This document shows, piece by piece, positions 1 through 9,449 of a stretch of 64,000 nucleotides of DNA. A model generated the notes under the pieces. It was not told the origin of the DNA, did no database searches, and saw nothing but the letters and a program-made list of their open reading frames with translations. Numbering within the stretch: position 1 is the stretch's first letter; every line of letters begins with the position of its first letter. Source of the DNA: JACVRW01 sp963814095 (GTDB lineage: Bacteria; Actinomycetota; Thermoleophilia; Solirubrobacterales; Thermoleophilaceae); the NCBI GenBank assembly GCA_963814095.1, contig CAWFBT010000014.1, positions 186,001-250,000 on the forward strand. Direction: 5' to 3'. Made by a program: the position numbers and the translations under genes.

Positions 1-846
1 AGCGAGCGCTGGCTGGCGGTCACCAGCACGACCACCACGGCGAACGCCGCCGCAAGCCAGAACGAGCGCCGGTACGACAGCACGAAGGCGAGCAGCGCGA
101 GCGGCACCGTCCACCAGACCCAGGCGGGCAGCGTGAAGCGCCGCATGCGCGCCGCGAGCACGAACAGCAGGAACATCAGCATCAGCCAGTTCGCGACCGG
201 CTCGTAGTAGGTGATGACCCCGCCGTCGACGGTGAAGCCGGCGCCGGTCGCCACGGCCAGGAGCCCGGTGACCGCCTTGAAAGCGGCCAGCCCCGCCGCA
301 CCGACGAGAAAGCCGCGCACGGACGCCTCGTCCGTGAGCAGGTTGGCGACGAGGAACGGGAGCAGCAGGAGCTGCCCGAAGCGTAGGCCCGACGCCACGA
401 GCCCGCTCGGGGACGCGCCCGCGTAGTAGCCGGTGGCGAGGCCGCCGATGGCGGCGGCCGCGAGCGCGATGATCGGCAGCGTCATCGGCCCGATGCCACG
501 CGGGTGGCTGCGCTCGCGCATCAGGTTGCAGTCCGGTGCCGGCGACCAGGATGTAGAAGAGCAGGTCCGGCGGGGTCTGGCCGGCCCGGATCGGCGAGTA
601 GAAGCTCGGCCCGATCGGCAGAAGGCCGACCGGGTCGGCTTCGACGACGATCACGACGCCGAGCAGCGCCGCGAGCGTGAGCCGCGGCTGGAGCAGCAGG
701 AAGGCGACGACGAGCGCCGCCAGCGGCAGCAGGGCCGCCGCCGGGCCGGCGCGGTCGATCAGGACGACGAAGAACAGCCCGGTCAGCGCGCCCAGCAGCA
801 CCGCGAGCGCTGCCTGGGCGGCCTGCTCGCCGAGCCTCAGCCTCAG
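1..846 (-). CDS. O-antigen ligase/polymerase-like membrane protein, C-terminus beyond window, frame broken
   Basis: Reading the minus strand gives a polytopic hydrophobic protein: Leu/Val/Ala-rich helices, a loop with FYSPIRAGQTPPDLLFYI, and further helices such as VWWTVPLALLAFVLSYRRSF near the window edge. This layout is typical of Wzy polymerases and WaaL-type ligases that polymerise or transfer lipid-linked glycans at the outer face of the membrane. The frame changes near 530, where removing one base restores it. The start overlaps the stop of the Wzz/kinase gene: a CTG at 846 lies 7 bases after an AGGAG, and no ATG/GTG/TTG lies nearby in frame. The protein continues past base 1. Polymerase and ligase cannot be told apart here. 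Confidence 0.6.
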   Translation of the reverse strand, partial: MRLRLGEQAAQAALAVLLGALTGLFFVVLIDRAGPAAALLPLAALVVAFLLLQPRLTLAALLGVVIVVEADPVGLLPIGPSFYSPIRAGQTPPDLLFYILVAGTGLQPDARAQPPAWHRADDAADHRARGRRHRRPRHRLLRGRVPERARGVGPTLRAAPAAPVPRRQPAHGRGVRARLSRRCGGAGRFQGGHRAPGRGDRRRLHRRRRGHHLLRAGRELADADVPAVRARGAHAALHAARLGLVDGAARAARLRAVVPALVLACGGVRRGGRAGDRQPALA

Positions 847-2387
847 CGTGCGGCTCCTCTGACGCGCCCCGCGGCCTGGCTCTCGACGCCGCCGCCGAGG
901 GCGTCGTAGGAGTAGTAGCCGCCGACCGGTGCCTCGCTGCGGTTGTAGACCATGCCGAGCACCGGCGTGCCGATCGCGCGCATCGTCTGGACCGCCCGAC
1001 GCGCGTCGCGGCGCTTCGTCTTGCGCGAGTCGATCACGATGATCACGCCGTCGGAGTAGCGCGCCAGCACGACCGGGTCGACCACGGCCAGCGCGGGCGG
1101 GCTGTCGATGATGACGAAGTCGTTGAGCTCCTTGAGCCGCTCGACGATGTCGGCCATCCGCTGGGAGGAGAAGCGCTCGACGGAGTCCTCGATGTAGGGG
1201 CCCGCCGTGAGCGCGCGGAGCTCGCCGCGGCCGCCGGGCTCCGTCGCCGACGAGGTCACCTGGAACGCGACCCGCTCCGGGTCCTGCTCGAGCCCGCCGC
1301 CGGTCAGGAGGTCTCCAAGGCCAGGCTCGCGCGGCACCTCGTACTGGTCGTGCAGGGTCGGCCGGCGCAGGTCGCCGTCGATGGCCATGACCTTCCAGCC
1401 CTCGGCGGCGAGCGCGCGCGCCAGGTTCGAGCTTACGAAGCTCTTGCCGGAGCCGGGCTCGGCTCCCGTCACGAGCACCGTGCGGCCGTGCTCGGCCGTC
1501 ACGCCGGCGCTCGCGCTCTCGAGCGCGACCACCACGGCGGTTCGGAGTCGTCGGAACGCCTCGAGCACCGGGACGTCCGCGGACGCCTTCGGGATCTCTC
1601 CGAGGATCGCCACGCCCAGGTCGGCCGAGGCCTCCTCCGGCGAGCTGAAGCGATCCACCAACGCCTCGCGCACGTAGGCCGCGATCGCGCCGATGATGAG
1701 CGCGCCAAGGAAGGCGAGAAGCGCGTCGCGGACGGGCTTGGGAGAGACCGGGTTGCTGTCGGGGACGGCCTGCTCGATCACGCGCACGGTGTCGCCCGGC
1801 GCGGCGGTCTCCGCGGCCGCGGACGACTGCAGCGCCTCGAGCTCGGCGGTCAGGCCTGCGACGCTCGGGTCGTTGGCGTCCACACCGCGCTCGTCCAGCT
1901 CGGTCTGGATCTCGTCGATGCGCGTCTGGATGCGGTCGAGCGAGCGGGCGCGCTGGTCGGCCTGGAGCTGGTCCGTGTACTCGACGAAGGCGTCGGCGTA
2001 GGCGTTGGACCAGTTCGCCGACTGCTTGGGGTCCCCGGTCTCGGCCTTGAAGCTGAGCACGCCGACACGCTGCTGCGGCTCGACCGAGACGCTTGCGTCG
2101 AACTCGTCCTCCTGGCCGCGGACGGACGGGTCGCGGTGCGCGATGCGCGAGACGCTGTCGGTCTTGGCGAGCTCGACGTAGACGTTCGTGAGGCTGAGCA
2201 GCTCGTCCTCGCTCAGCTGCTCGCCGGCCGCCTGGCGACTCGAAACGATCTGGGCGAGCGACGAGGCGCTGTAGACCGGGTCGCGGCTGTTCGAGACCAG
2301 GTATGCGACGAGCGCGGCTGTGATGGCGAACGCCAGCAGCCACCATTTGTAGCTCCAGAAGATTCGTAGCTGCTGCGCGCGCTCCAT
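843..2387 (-). CDS. Wzz-type polysaccharide co-polymerase fused to BY-kinase (tyrosine autokinase)
   Basis: This 514-residue protein controls chain length and export of exopolysaccharide. The N-terminus has a membrane helix (about residues 14-31), then a coiled-coil-rich outer loop and a second helix (about 215-240) preceding the kinase domain. The kinase shows Walker A GAEPGSGKS, the second Walker motif in IDGDLRRPTLH, and Walker B DFVIIDSPPA. The C-terminal tail has a short tyrosine cluster (YYSY), the usual autophosphorylation site. Fusion of both halves is the proteobacterial-like arrangement; Firmicutes split them. It is the first gene of a minus-strand unit leading into the O-antigen-ligase-like gene, and is divergent from the secreted glycosidase. 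No matching phosphatase is seen nearby. Confidence 0.9.
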   Translation of the reverse strand: MERAQQLRIFWSYKWWLLAFAITAALVAYLVSNSRDPVYSASSLAQIVSSRQAAGEQLSEDELLSLTNVYVELAKTDSVSRIAHRDPSVRGQEDEFDASVSVEPQQRVGVLSFKAETGDPKQSANWSNAYADAFVEYTDQLQADQRARSLDRIQTRIDEIQTELDERGVDANDPSVAGLTAELEALQSSAAAETAAPGDTVRVIEQAVPDSNPVSPKPVRDALLAFLGALIIGAIAAYVREALVDRFSSPEEASADLGVAILGEIPKASADVPVLEAFRRLRTAVVVALESASAGVTAEHGRTVLVTGAEPGSGKSFVSSNLARALAAEGWKVMAIDGDLRRPTLHDQYEVPREPGLGDLLTGGGLEQDPERVAFQVTSSATEPGGRGELRALTAGPYIEDSVERFSSQRMADIVERLKELNDFVIIDSPPALAVVDPVVLARYSDGVIIVIDSRKTKRRDARRAVQTMRAIGTPVLGMVYNRSEAPVGGYYSYDALGGGVESQAAGRVRGAAR

Positions 2388-2536
2388 GGCTGGGCCGGCC
2401 CGGGACCAGAGCCGTGCGGGAACTCTAACCGGGTCGAATATGCGTTGACGCCAGGCGGCTCTCGGCGCAGCTCCGCGTGCAAGCTTCCGAAATCTGGGAA
2501 GATAGGTCAGCCGTGAGCACGCCTGCTGCGTTGGGC

Positions 2537-2620
2537 AGCTCTCGACAAAGGCACACCCGCCGCGAGGCGGGGTCGCAAAGCCAGGGGTCTCTCTGAGACA
2601 GCCCGGTCGCCGAAGGAGCC
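2537..2620 (+). ncRNA. c-di-GMP-I (GEMM-I) riboswitch
   Basis: The leader of the glycosidase gene contains the GEMM-I core: GGCACACC, a P2 stem closed by a GCGA tetraloop (CCGCC..GGCGG), then GGTCGCAAAGCC, a second hairpin (GGGGTCTC..GAGACAGCC) and a closing CGGTCGCCGA. Spacing and order match the class. The outer P1 stem can form between GCTCTCG (about 2538-2544) and CGAAGGAGC (about 2611-2619). The latter contains the ribosome-binding site AAGGAG, so ligand binding would be expected to hide it. That off-switch direction is inference. Confidence 0.88.
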
Positions 2621-2629
2621 CAGACAGCC

Positions 2630-3986
2630 GTGCTCAACAGTCCTCCAAGCGCCGTCCGTCCGGCGGCCGCCGTGCTCGGATTCGGCTCGCTTGCGCTGGC
2701 GGCGCTGCTCGTGGCGCTCCTGGTCGGTCTGGGTGATGCACGGGCCGAGTCGGCAGCGCGGGGCGACGGGCGCCGTCGCGGACGCAGCCGTCAAGTCGCC
2801 GCGGGCGGTCGCGGCATGCGCGCACTACAAGCGCGCGAAGCGGCACCTGCGGCGCACACGCCGCAGCTTCGCGGCGCAGGCCGCGCGGACGCACCCGCGC
2901 GCGCGCCGCGCCAAGCTGCGGCGCACGCACCGGGTGCGCACCGCCCGCCGCGCGGCGCGCGTGCGGCGGCTCCGACGCACGTGCATGCGGGCACGTCGCG
3001 CAAATTCCGGCGCGCGCAGGTTCGCCGCACCGGCGCCCCAGGGTCAGGGTGTGAGCCGCTCCGAGGGCGTCCGCTGGGGCCTGCACGCGAACCGCTGGGG
3101 CCGCGGCGCGGAGGGACCGTTCGAGCTCGATCGCATGCAGGCGATGGGCGTCGCCTGGATCCGCGAGGAGTTCGACTCGGTGCCGAACGACGAGAGCGAC
3201 ATCCTGTACGCGAACGCCGCGCGGCGCGGGCTGCGCATCCTGCCGCTGCTGCAGAAGTCGAACGCGCTGCCCGCTGACGTGAACGAATACGCGAATGTGG
3301 TGGCCGCCTTCGCGCGGCGCTACGGCCCGGGCGGCGACTTCTGGAGCGCCCACCCCGAGCTCGACTCCTCGCTGGCGTCGACCCACTTCGAGGTCTATAA
3401 CGAGCCCTACGGCGACTGGTACGGGCCCGTCGAGCCGGCGCGCTTCGCCTCGCTGCTGCGCACGGTCGTCCCGCGCGCCCGCCAGGCGAACCCGCAGGCG
3501 AAGTTCCTGATCCCGGTCGATCGCACCCCGGACGGCGAGCGCCACACCTGGATCGACGATCTCTACCGCGCCGACCCGAGCCTCAACGAGCTTTTCGACG
3601 GCGTCGCGATGCACCCGTACAGCGGCAACCGCGCGCCGGACGAGCCGAACGACCCCTGGGGCTTCGTGCGGATCGTCGACGCGCACAACGCGCTCCAGGC
3701 CCACGGCGCCGGCGACAAGGAGTTCTGGATCACCGAGGTCGGCTGGTCGACCTGCCCGAGCGACCCGGAGTGGTGCGTCACGGAGGCTCAGCAGGCCGCC
3801 AACATGGAGCGGCTCGCCCAGCTCGTGCGGACCCGCTACACGTTCGTCGACGCTGTCTTCTACTACCACTTCGTCGGCTTCGAGCGTGACCCGAAGGACA
3901 CCGAGGACTTCTTCGGGCTGGTGCACGCGGACTTCTCGCCCAAGCCGGGCTTCCACGCGCTCCGCCGGATCACCGGCGCCGGTTGA
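2630..3986 (+). CDS. Secreted glycoside hydrolase (GH5/GH39-like TIM barrel) with Arg-rich linker
   Basis: The GTG start at 2630 follows AAGGAG by 10 bases and encodes a clear signal peptide (VLGFGSLALAALLVALLVGL). The frame changes near 2740, after which the protein runs to 3986. About 60 residues rich in Arg (for example KRAKRHLRRTRR) precede a catalytic barrel of about 310 residues. The acid/base glutamate is likely in VYNEPYGDW and the nucleophile in WITEVGWST, as in clan GH-A enzymes. It sits in an exopolysaccharide cluster, where such enzymes (for example PslG) trim or release the cluster's own polymer. It is the only gene directly behind the c-di-GMP riboswitch. The exact GH family and substrate are not determined. 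Confidence 0.8.
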
Positions 3987-4003
3987 CCGCGTAGGCTGAC
4001 CCG

Positions 4004-5460
4004 ATGAGCGGCATCCGGGTACCGCGCGTACGCGCCGCGGCGGATGTCGCGATCCAGGTGCTCGGGCGGGCGCTCAACCTCGTGCCGGGCATCGTCGTCA
4101 CGGTCCTGCTGACGCGCTCGCTCGGTGACGACGGCTTCGGGCAGTGGTCGACGGCGCTTGCGATCGTGCAGATCGCGACGCCGTTCGGCGACTTCGGGCT
4201 CGAGCAGGTGGCGGTGCGCAAGGCCGCCGCGACACGCCACGAGGAGCGCGACTGGATCGGCGCGCTGATCACGCTGCGGCTCGCGTTCGCGCTGCCGGTT
4301 GCGATCGTGACGGCGATCGCTCAGCTCGTCGTGGCGGACAACTCCGAGATGGCCGCGGCCGGGCTGCTGCTCACGGGGACGCTGCTGCTGGCGCCGCTGA
4401 GCATGACGCGCGTGGCCTTCCAGACGCGCGTGCGCAACGACCTGACGATCCTCGTGCTGACCGTCAACAGCATCCTCTGGACGGCCGCCGTCGTGGCGAT
4501 CGCGGCGTCCGACGGCGGCATGGTGTGGTTCGCGGCGGCCTTCCTCGCGTCGGCGGTCTGCAGCGTGGGGCTGGGCGTGTGGCTCGGCAGCCGCCTGTCG
4601 CGCCCGGTCATGCGCGGTTCGCGCCGTCTCTGGCGTGAGCTCGCACGCATCGGCGTGCCGATCGGCGTCGCCGGCCTCGTCGTGACCGCCTACGTGAAGC
4701 TCGATCAGGTGATGCTGTTCTCGCTCGCGGGCGCCGAGGACGCCGGCCTCTACGGGGCCGTCTACCGCTTCCTCGACCAGGCGCAGTTCCTGCCCGCCGC
4801 GTTGATGACGACGCTCTTCCCGATCATGGCGTCGTCGTGGCCGGCCGACCCGGAGCGCGTGCGCCGCATCGGCCGCCTGATCGCCGACTACCTCGCGATC
4901 GTCTCGCTGCCGGCGCTCGGCTTCACGATCGTCGCCTCCGAGCCGGTCGTGCGGCTGCTGTTCGGCGAGGACTTCCTGCGCGCGGCGGACGCCCTGCCGA
5001 TTCTGATGGGCGCGTTCGTCGTGATCTGCTTCGGCTACCTGGCCGGCAACCTCGTCGTCGTGCTCGAGCTGCAGCGCATCTTCCTGCGCAACGCGCTGAT
5101 CGCGCTCGTCTTCAACGTGGTGCTCAACCTGATCCTGATCCCGCCCTACGGCTTCGTGGCGGCGCGTGGGTCACGCTCGCCACCGAGGTGCTCGTGACCG
5201 CGCTGACGCTCAGCGCGGTGCTGCGGCGGCTCGAGCTGACGCTGCGGCTGCGGCGGATGCTGCTGGCCACGCTGGCCACCGCCCTGATGACGGGCGTGGT
5301 CGCCGGGCTGCAGGCGCTCGGCGCGCCGCTCGGCGTGCTGCTCGCGGCCGCGGCCGTCACCTACCCGGCCGCGATCCTGCTCGTCGGCGCCGTGCGGCTG
5401 GACGAGCTGCGCCAGCTGCTGCAGCTGCGCGGCGGCGGGACCGACGACGGGCCCGCATAG
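4004..5460 (+). CDS. Wzx-type polysaccharide flippase (MATE/MOP superfamily)
   Basis: This polytopic protein of about 485 residues has roughly 12-14 hydrophobic helices and the Wzx-like N-terminus GRALNLVPGIVVTVLLTRSL. It also has the conserved YVKLDQVMLFSL motif with a charged residue pair in the middle of the protein. It would flip the lipid-linked repeat unit to the outer face of the membrane. The frame is broken near 5160 (in PPYGFV..WVTLATE); removing two bases joins the two parts. It follows the glycosidase by 17 bases and precedes the glycosyltransferase genes, as expected in a Wzx/Wzy pathway. Confidence 0.85.
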
Positions 5461-5471
5461 CATTCGGCTCG

Positions 5472-6341
5472 GTGAGCGCCGAGCCGGCCGACATCTCGCT
5501 CGTGGTCCCGAGCCACAACCGCGCCGACGCGCTGCGCACGAACCTGCCCGACATGCTGCGGCTCGAGGGCCTTGTCGAGATCATCGTCGTGATCGAGCGG
5601 CACACGAGCGACGAGTCGCCGCAGGTGATCGAGGCGCTCGGCGACGAGCGACTGAGGCTGATCCGCAACCCCGGCCCGCCCGGACTGTCGGCCTCGCGGA
5701 ACGCCGGCGTGGCGGTCTCCTCGGGCGCGCTGGATCCTGTTCGGCGAGGACGACTGCCGCTTCCCGCCCGACTACGCCGTCGTGCTGAAGCGCGAGGCGC
5801 TCGCGCACGACGCCCAGATCGCGGGCGCGCCCTGGATCCACGTCGACGCCGGGTGTCGACGCGCTCGCGCGCCTCGCGGAGCTGCGCGGCAGCGCGCCCG
5901 CCGAGCCGCGCATCGACGCCCACGGCGGGGTGCCCGCGACGACCGTGGAGACGCCGTTCATCCCGGCGCCCGCGCTGATCCGGCGCGACGTCTTCGACAA
6001 CGTCTCGTTCGACGAGGGCTACACCGGCAACGCCTACCGGCAGGAGACCGCCTTCTTCGTGCAGGCGGTGCGCAGCGGCTATCGCTGCGTGCTCACGCCG
6101 TTCACCGCGAGCTACCAGCAGCAGCAGTGGGACGAGGGCGGGGCGCGCTCCACGCCGCTCGCCTACGAGCTCTCGACGCTGCGCAACAACTGGCGCTTCC
6201 TGCGCCTGCACGGCGACTGGCTCACGCGCCAGGGCTACATCCGCGGCAAGCTCCGCTTCCAGGCCGCCTTCACGGCTGAGCGCATCACGAAGACGGTGCG
6301 CGGCGGTCGTCTCGGCCCGGCTCGCGCGGCGGCCGGCATGA
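5472..6341 (+). CDS. Glycosyltransferase family 2, frame broken three times
   Basis: A GTG start at 5472 opens a GT-A type domain: ISLVVPSHNRADALRTNL, then RLIRNPGPPGLSASRNAGV and the metal-binding region ILFGEDDCRF. Later parts include FIPAPALIRRDVFDNVSFDE and ETAFFVQAVRSGYRC, the usual C-terminal half of GT2 enzymes. The frame shifts near 5735 and 5852, and probably once more near 6310. With that third correction the gene ends at a TGA overlapping the ATG of the next gene (ATGA at 6338-6341), a natural junction. It would add one sugar to the lipid-linked repeat unit at the cytoplasmic face. Confidence 0.75.
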
Positions 6342-7382
6342 GCCGCACGGCGCTCGTCGTCTCGCCGGCTGGTGGGCAACACCGGAGGGGTCGAGCGCAC
6401 GTCCGACCTGCTGCGGCGCGCGCTCGAGGCGCGCGACTGGCGCGTCGAGATCGTCGTACCCGCCGAGCACCCGCCGCGCTGGGCGAGCCGCACGGGCGTC
6501 TCACCGCTGTGGTCGTCGCGCCGCCTGATGGCCGATCTGCCGCCCGGCGATCTCATGATCAGCTCGTCCTCGTTCGGCCTCTGGGCGCCCGAGGGGCTGG
6601 CGCGCATCCACGTCTTCCACGGGACGATGATCGAGCACACGATCCGCGGCGACCTCGACCTGCCGCTGCGCGAGCGCGCCCGGCGCGCGTTCGGCTCGGT
6701 GGTGGGGGAGGGCGGCGCGGGGCGCGGCGCCACCCGCGTCGCTGTCTCCGAGAGCGCCGCACGCGAGGTCAGGCGCTGGTTCCGCGAGGACGTCGACGAG
6801 GTCATCCCGAACGGGGTCGACACCGACGTGTTCCGCCCGCGCGACCGCGCCGAGGCGCGCGAGCGCTTCGGACTCGAGCCGGAGGGCCGCTACGCGCTGT
6901 TCGTCGGGCGCACCGAGGTGCGCAAGGGCGCCGACCTGCTGCTGCCAAGCTGCGCGCGGGCGGGCTACGAGCTGCTCGTGGCCGGCGCCTCGACGCTCGA
7001 CGGCGGCCGCGAGCTCGGCATGCTGTCGCCGGAGGAGACCGCCTGGGCGTACGCCGCGGCGGACTGCGTCCTCTTCCCGACCCGCTACGAGGCCTGCAGC
7101 TGGGTCGTGCTCGAGGCGCTCGCCTCCGGCACGCCGCTCGTGACGACGCGCGTGGGCTGGATGGAGACCTTCCTGCGCGAGCTGCCCGACTACCGGGCGC
7201 TCTGCGTCTGGCCCGAGGTCGGCGACATCGCCGCCCGGCTCGAGAGCCTGGCGGGCGAGGATCACTCGGCGCTGACGGCGGCCGCGCGTGCCTGGATGGA
7301 GCAGAACGGCAGCTACGCGGTGTTCGCGGAGCGCTGGGGCGCGCTCGCGGAGCGCGTCTTCGCCGCCACGACCTCGTCGTAG
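6338..7382 (+). CDS. Glycosyltransferase family 4 (GT-B)
   Basis: ATG at 6338 starts MSRTALVVSP, and after one frame change near 6366 the protein continues VGNTGGVERTSDLLRRALEA, the N-terminal glycine-rich loop of GT4 enzymes. The linker VIPNGVDTDVF is the diagnostic GT4 motif. The donor-binding part has YALFVGRTEVRKGADLLL and FPTRYEACSWVVLEALASGTPLV (E-x7-E). It is a retaining GT-B transferase using a nucleotide-sugar donor. It is translationally coupled to the GT2 and converges with the next minus-strand glycosyltransferase. Confidence 0.82.
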
Positions 7383-8496
7383 AGCGCCCGCGTCCGGCGC
7401 CAGATGTCGTCCCAGCTGAAGTCCTCGGCGAGCGTGCGCGCGCTCGCCTGCATGCGCGGCCAGTCCTCACGCTCGAGCGACGAAGCGCCGGAGCGCGTCG
7501 CGTCAGCTCCGCGCTGTCCCGCGGGCGCTCGAGCAGGAGGCCCTGGGCGCCGTCCTCCATCCAGCCGGCCATGCCGGCCAGCCGCGACGTGATCACGGGC
7601 GTACCGCAGGCAAGCGCCTCGATCAGCACGAGCCCGAACGGCTCGTAGGTCGTGGGAAAGACGAAGGCGTCGGCGGCCTGGAAGAGCGGCGCCAGCTCGG
7701 CCTGGTGGCCGAGGAAGCGCACGCGGCGCGGCGATCCCGGCCTCTTCGGCGAGCCGTTCGTAGGGCGCGGCTTCGGCGCTGCCTGCGACCCAGAGGTGCA
7801 GGCGCTCGTCGCCCGACGCCGCCATCGCCTCGAGCACCGTGGCGAGCCCCTTGCGCTCGAACTCGTAGCCCGCGAACAGGAGGGCGACGGCGTCCTCGGG
7901 CAGCTCGCCGGTCAGCCTCGGCCACGGCGTCACGCGCCGCTTCGCGCGACGCCGGCGGGCTGAAGGCCTTCGTGTCGACGCCGTTCGGGATCACGCGGAT
8001 GCGCTCCGGGTCGACACCGACCTGTGCCTCGAGCTCCGCCTTCACGACGGGCGTCAGCGCGATCACCAGGGCGGGTGAGCTGAGGTAGCAGTAGCGCTCG
8101 AAGGCGAGCTCGGCGACGTGCGGCGGATAGACGCGGCTGAGCCACGGCCCGAGGGCCGCCCTCGGCGCGCCGCATCTGCAGGTAGGCCGCGTGGCAGGAG
8201 TGCGCCGTGTAGACGTCGGGCCGAAGCCCCTGCGGGTTGTGCACGTGCACGACGTCGAAGTGCTCCCCGCGCAGCCGCCGGCGCAGCCCGAGCGCGAACG
8301 TCTGCGACTGCAGCCACTCCGGTTGGCGCAGCATGCGGACACGCTCGAAGCCGGCCCGCGAGTCGCGCCGGTCGAGCAGCTCGTGCGTGTAGACGGTGAC
8401 GTCGTCCTCGCGGGCGGCGCGGTCGGAGAGCTCCGCGATGCAGCGCGACACGCCACCCTGGCGGTTATAGAAGCGGCCCGCCATGGCGATCCTCAC
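7313..8496 (-). CDS. Glycosyltransferase family 4, frame broken repeatedly
   Basis: The minus strand encodes a GT4 enzyme in pieces: a GTG start at 8496 with RIAMAGRFYNRQGGVSRCIA, then HFDVVHVHNPQGLRPDVY, then ERIRVIPNGVDTKAFSPP, then AVALLFAGYEFERKGLATVL, and FVFPTTYEPFGLVLIEALAC. Frame changes lie near 8150, 7945, 7735 and twice near 7475-7500; all are repairable by removing one base. The GTGA junction at 8493-8496 couples it to the deacetylase upstream. The last 70 bases overlap the convergent GT4 gene, so the true C-terminus is uncertain. All GT4 motifs are present, so the enzyme is probably functional. Confidence 0.72.
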
Positions 8497-9444
8497 CCCG
8501 ACTCCCAGAGGGTGCGTCCGATCACGTACGAGAGCTCGGCGATGTTGCCCATGGGCGGCGAGATCCGCGGCAGGGCGAGTCGGTCCGAGTCGGGTGATGA
8601 CGCCGCCGTGCGCCGTGAAGGCGGCGCTGTAGCCCGCCCGCTCGACGGCGTCGCGGGCCGCTGCGTCCCAGCCTCCGCTCGGGTAGGCGAATACGCGCAC
8701 GGGCCGGCCGGCGACCTCCTCGACGTCGTCACGCCCGCTGCGGACCGACTCGTCGAGCTCCTCCGGCGTCAGCACGGGCAGAAAGTCGTGATGGGTCGTG
8801 TGGCAGCCGAGCTCGAAGCCGCCCGCGGCGAGCGTCTGCAGCTCCTCGCGCGAGAAACCGTCGAGCTCCGGGTCGTCGCCGACGCGGTCGCGTAATGCGG
8901 ACGCGCACGCGCTCGCGCTGATCGGGCCGCAGCTGCGTGATCGCCGAACCGATCAGCCCGAGGCGGTGTCGGTCCGGGCCGGGCGGGAGCCTCACCATTG
9001 CGAGCAGCTCGGTGTCGATCGCTCGCTTGTCCCAGGCGCGCTGGAGCTGTTGCCACCAGAGCGGGCGCGGCTCGTCGAGCGACTCGGCGTTGACGAAGAA
9101 GGTGGCCGGCGCGCCGGCGTCGCTTGAGCGCGCGGGCGGCCGTCGTGGGATGCGTGTGGTCGTCGTCGTCGAAGGTGATCGCCACGGGGATGCGGCCGCC
9201 GAGGCGGCGCGCCGCGATCGCCGCCAGGAGCGCGGACGCCGGAACCAGCTTGTAGTGGTGCGTCAGCAGCGCGAGCTGGCTCGCGAACAGCGCGGGTGGC
9301 ATCGACGGCACGAGCACGTCGCGCCGGGCGCGCGGGTCGTCCGCGACCGCCGTGATAGAGGAGCGCCACCCCGACCTTGCGCGGAGAGAACCGCGCGAGC
9401 CAACTCAGCAGGGCGCCGAGAACAGCCTTCGCGAGTGTGCGCAC
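8493..9444 (-). CDS. Polysaccharide deacetylase (NodB/CE4-like), frame broken repeatedly
   Basis: The pieces assemble into a NodB-homology protein: N-terminal MRTLAKAVLGALLSWLARFS, then VGVALLYHG, then IPVAITFDDDDHTHPTTAAR (motif 1, catalytic and metal Asp), FFVNAESLDEPRPLWWQQL, GFELGCHTTHHDFLPVL (motif 2, metal His pair), and VFAYPSGGWD (motif 3). Frame changes fall near 9340, 9120, 8892 and 8590, each repairable by one base removal. It would remove N- or O-acetyl groups from the exopolysaccharide, altering charge and adhesion. It lies between the epimerase and a GT4 in a minus-strand operon. Confidence 0.75.
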
Positions 9445-9449
9445 GACGC

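Noticed and set aside
1350..2369. Plus-strand open frame of over 330 codons opposite the Wzz/kinase gene
   Set aside because: Low-complexity composition (Gly, Arg, Leu, Asp) and perfect antisense overlap with a motif-rich kinase.
5357..6823. Minus-strand frame of about 490 codons across the GT2 and GT4 genes
   Set aside because: Ser/Arg/Ala-rich shadow with no domain; the plus strand has GT2 and GT4 motifs once frames are joined.
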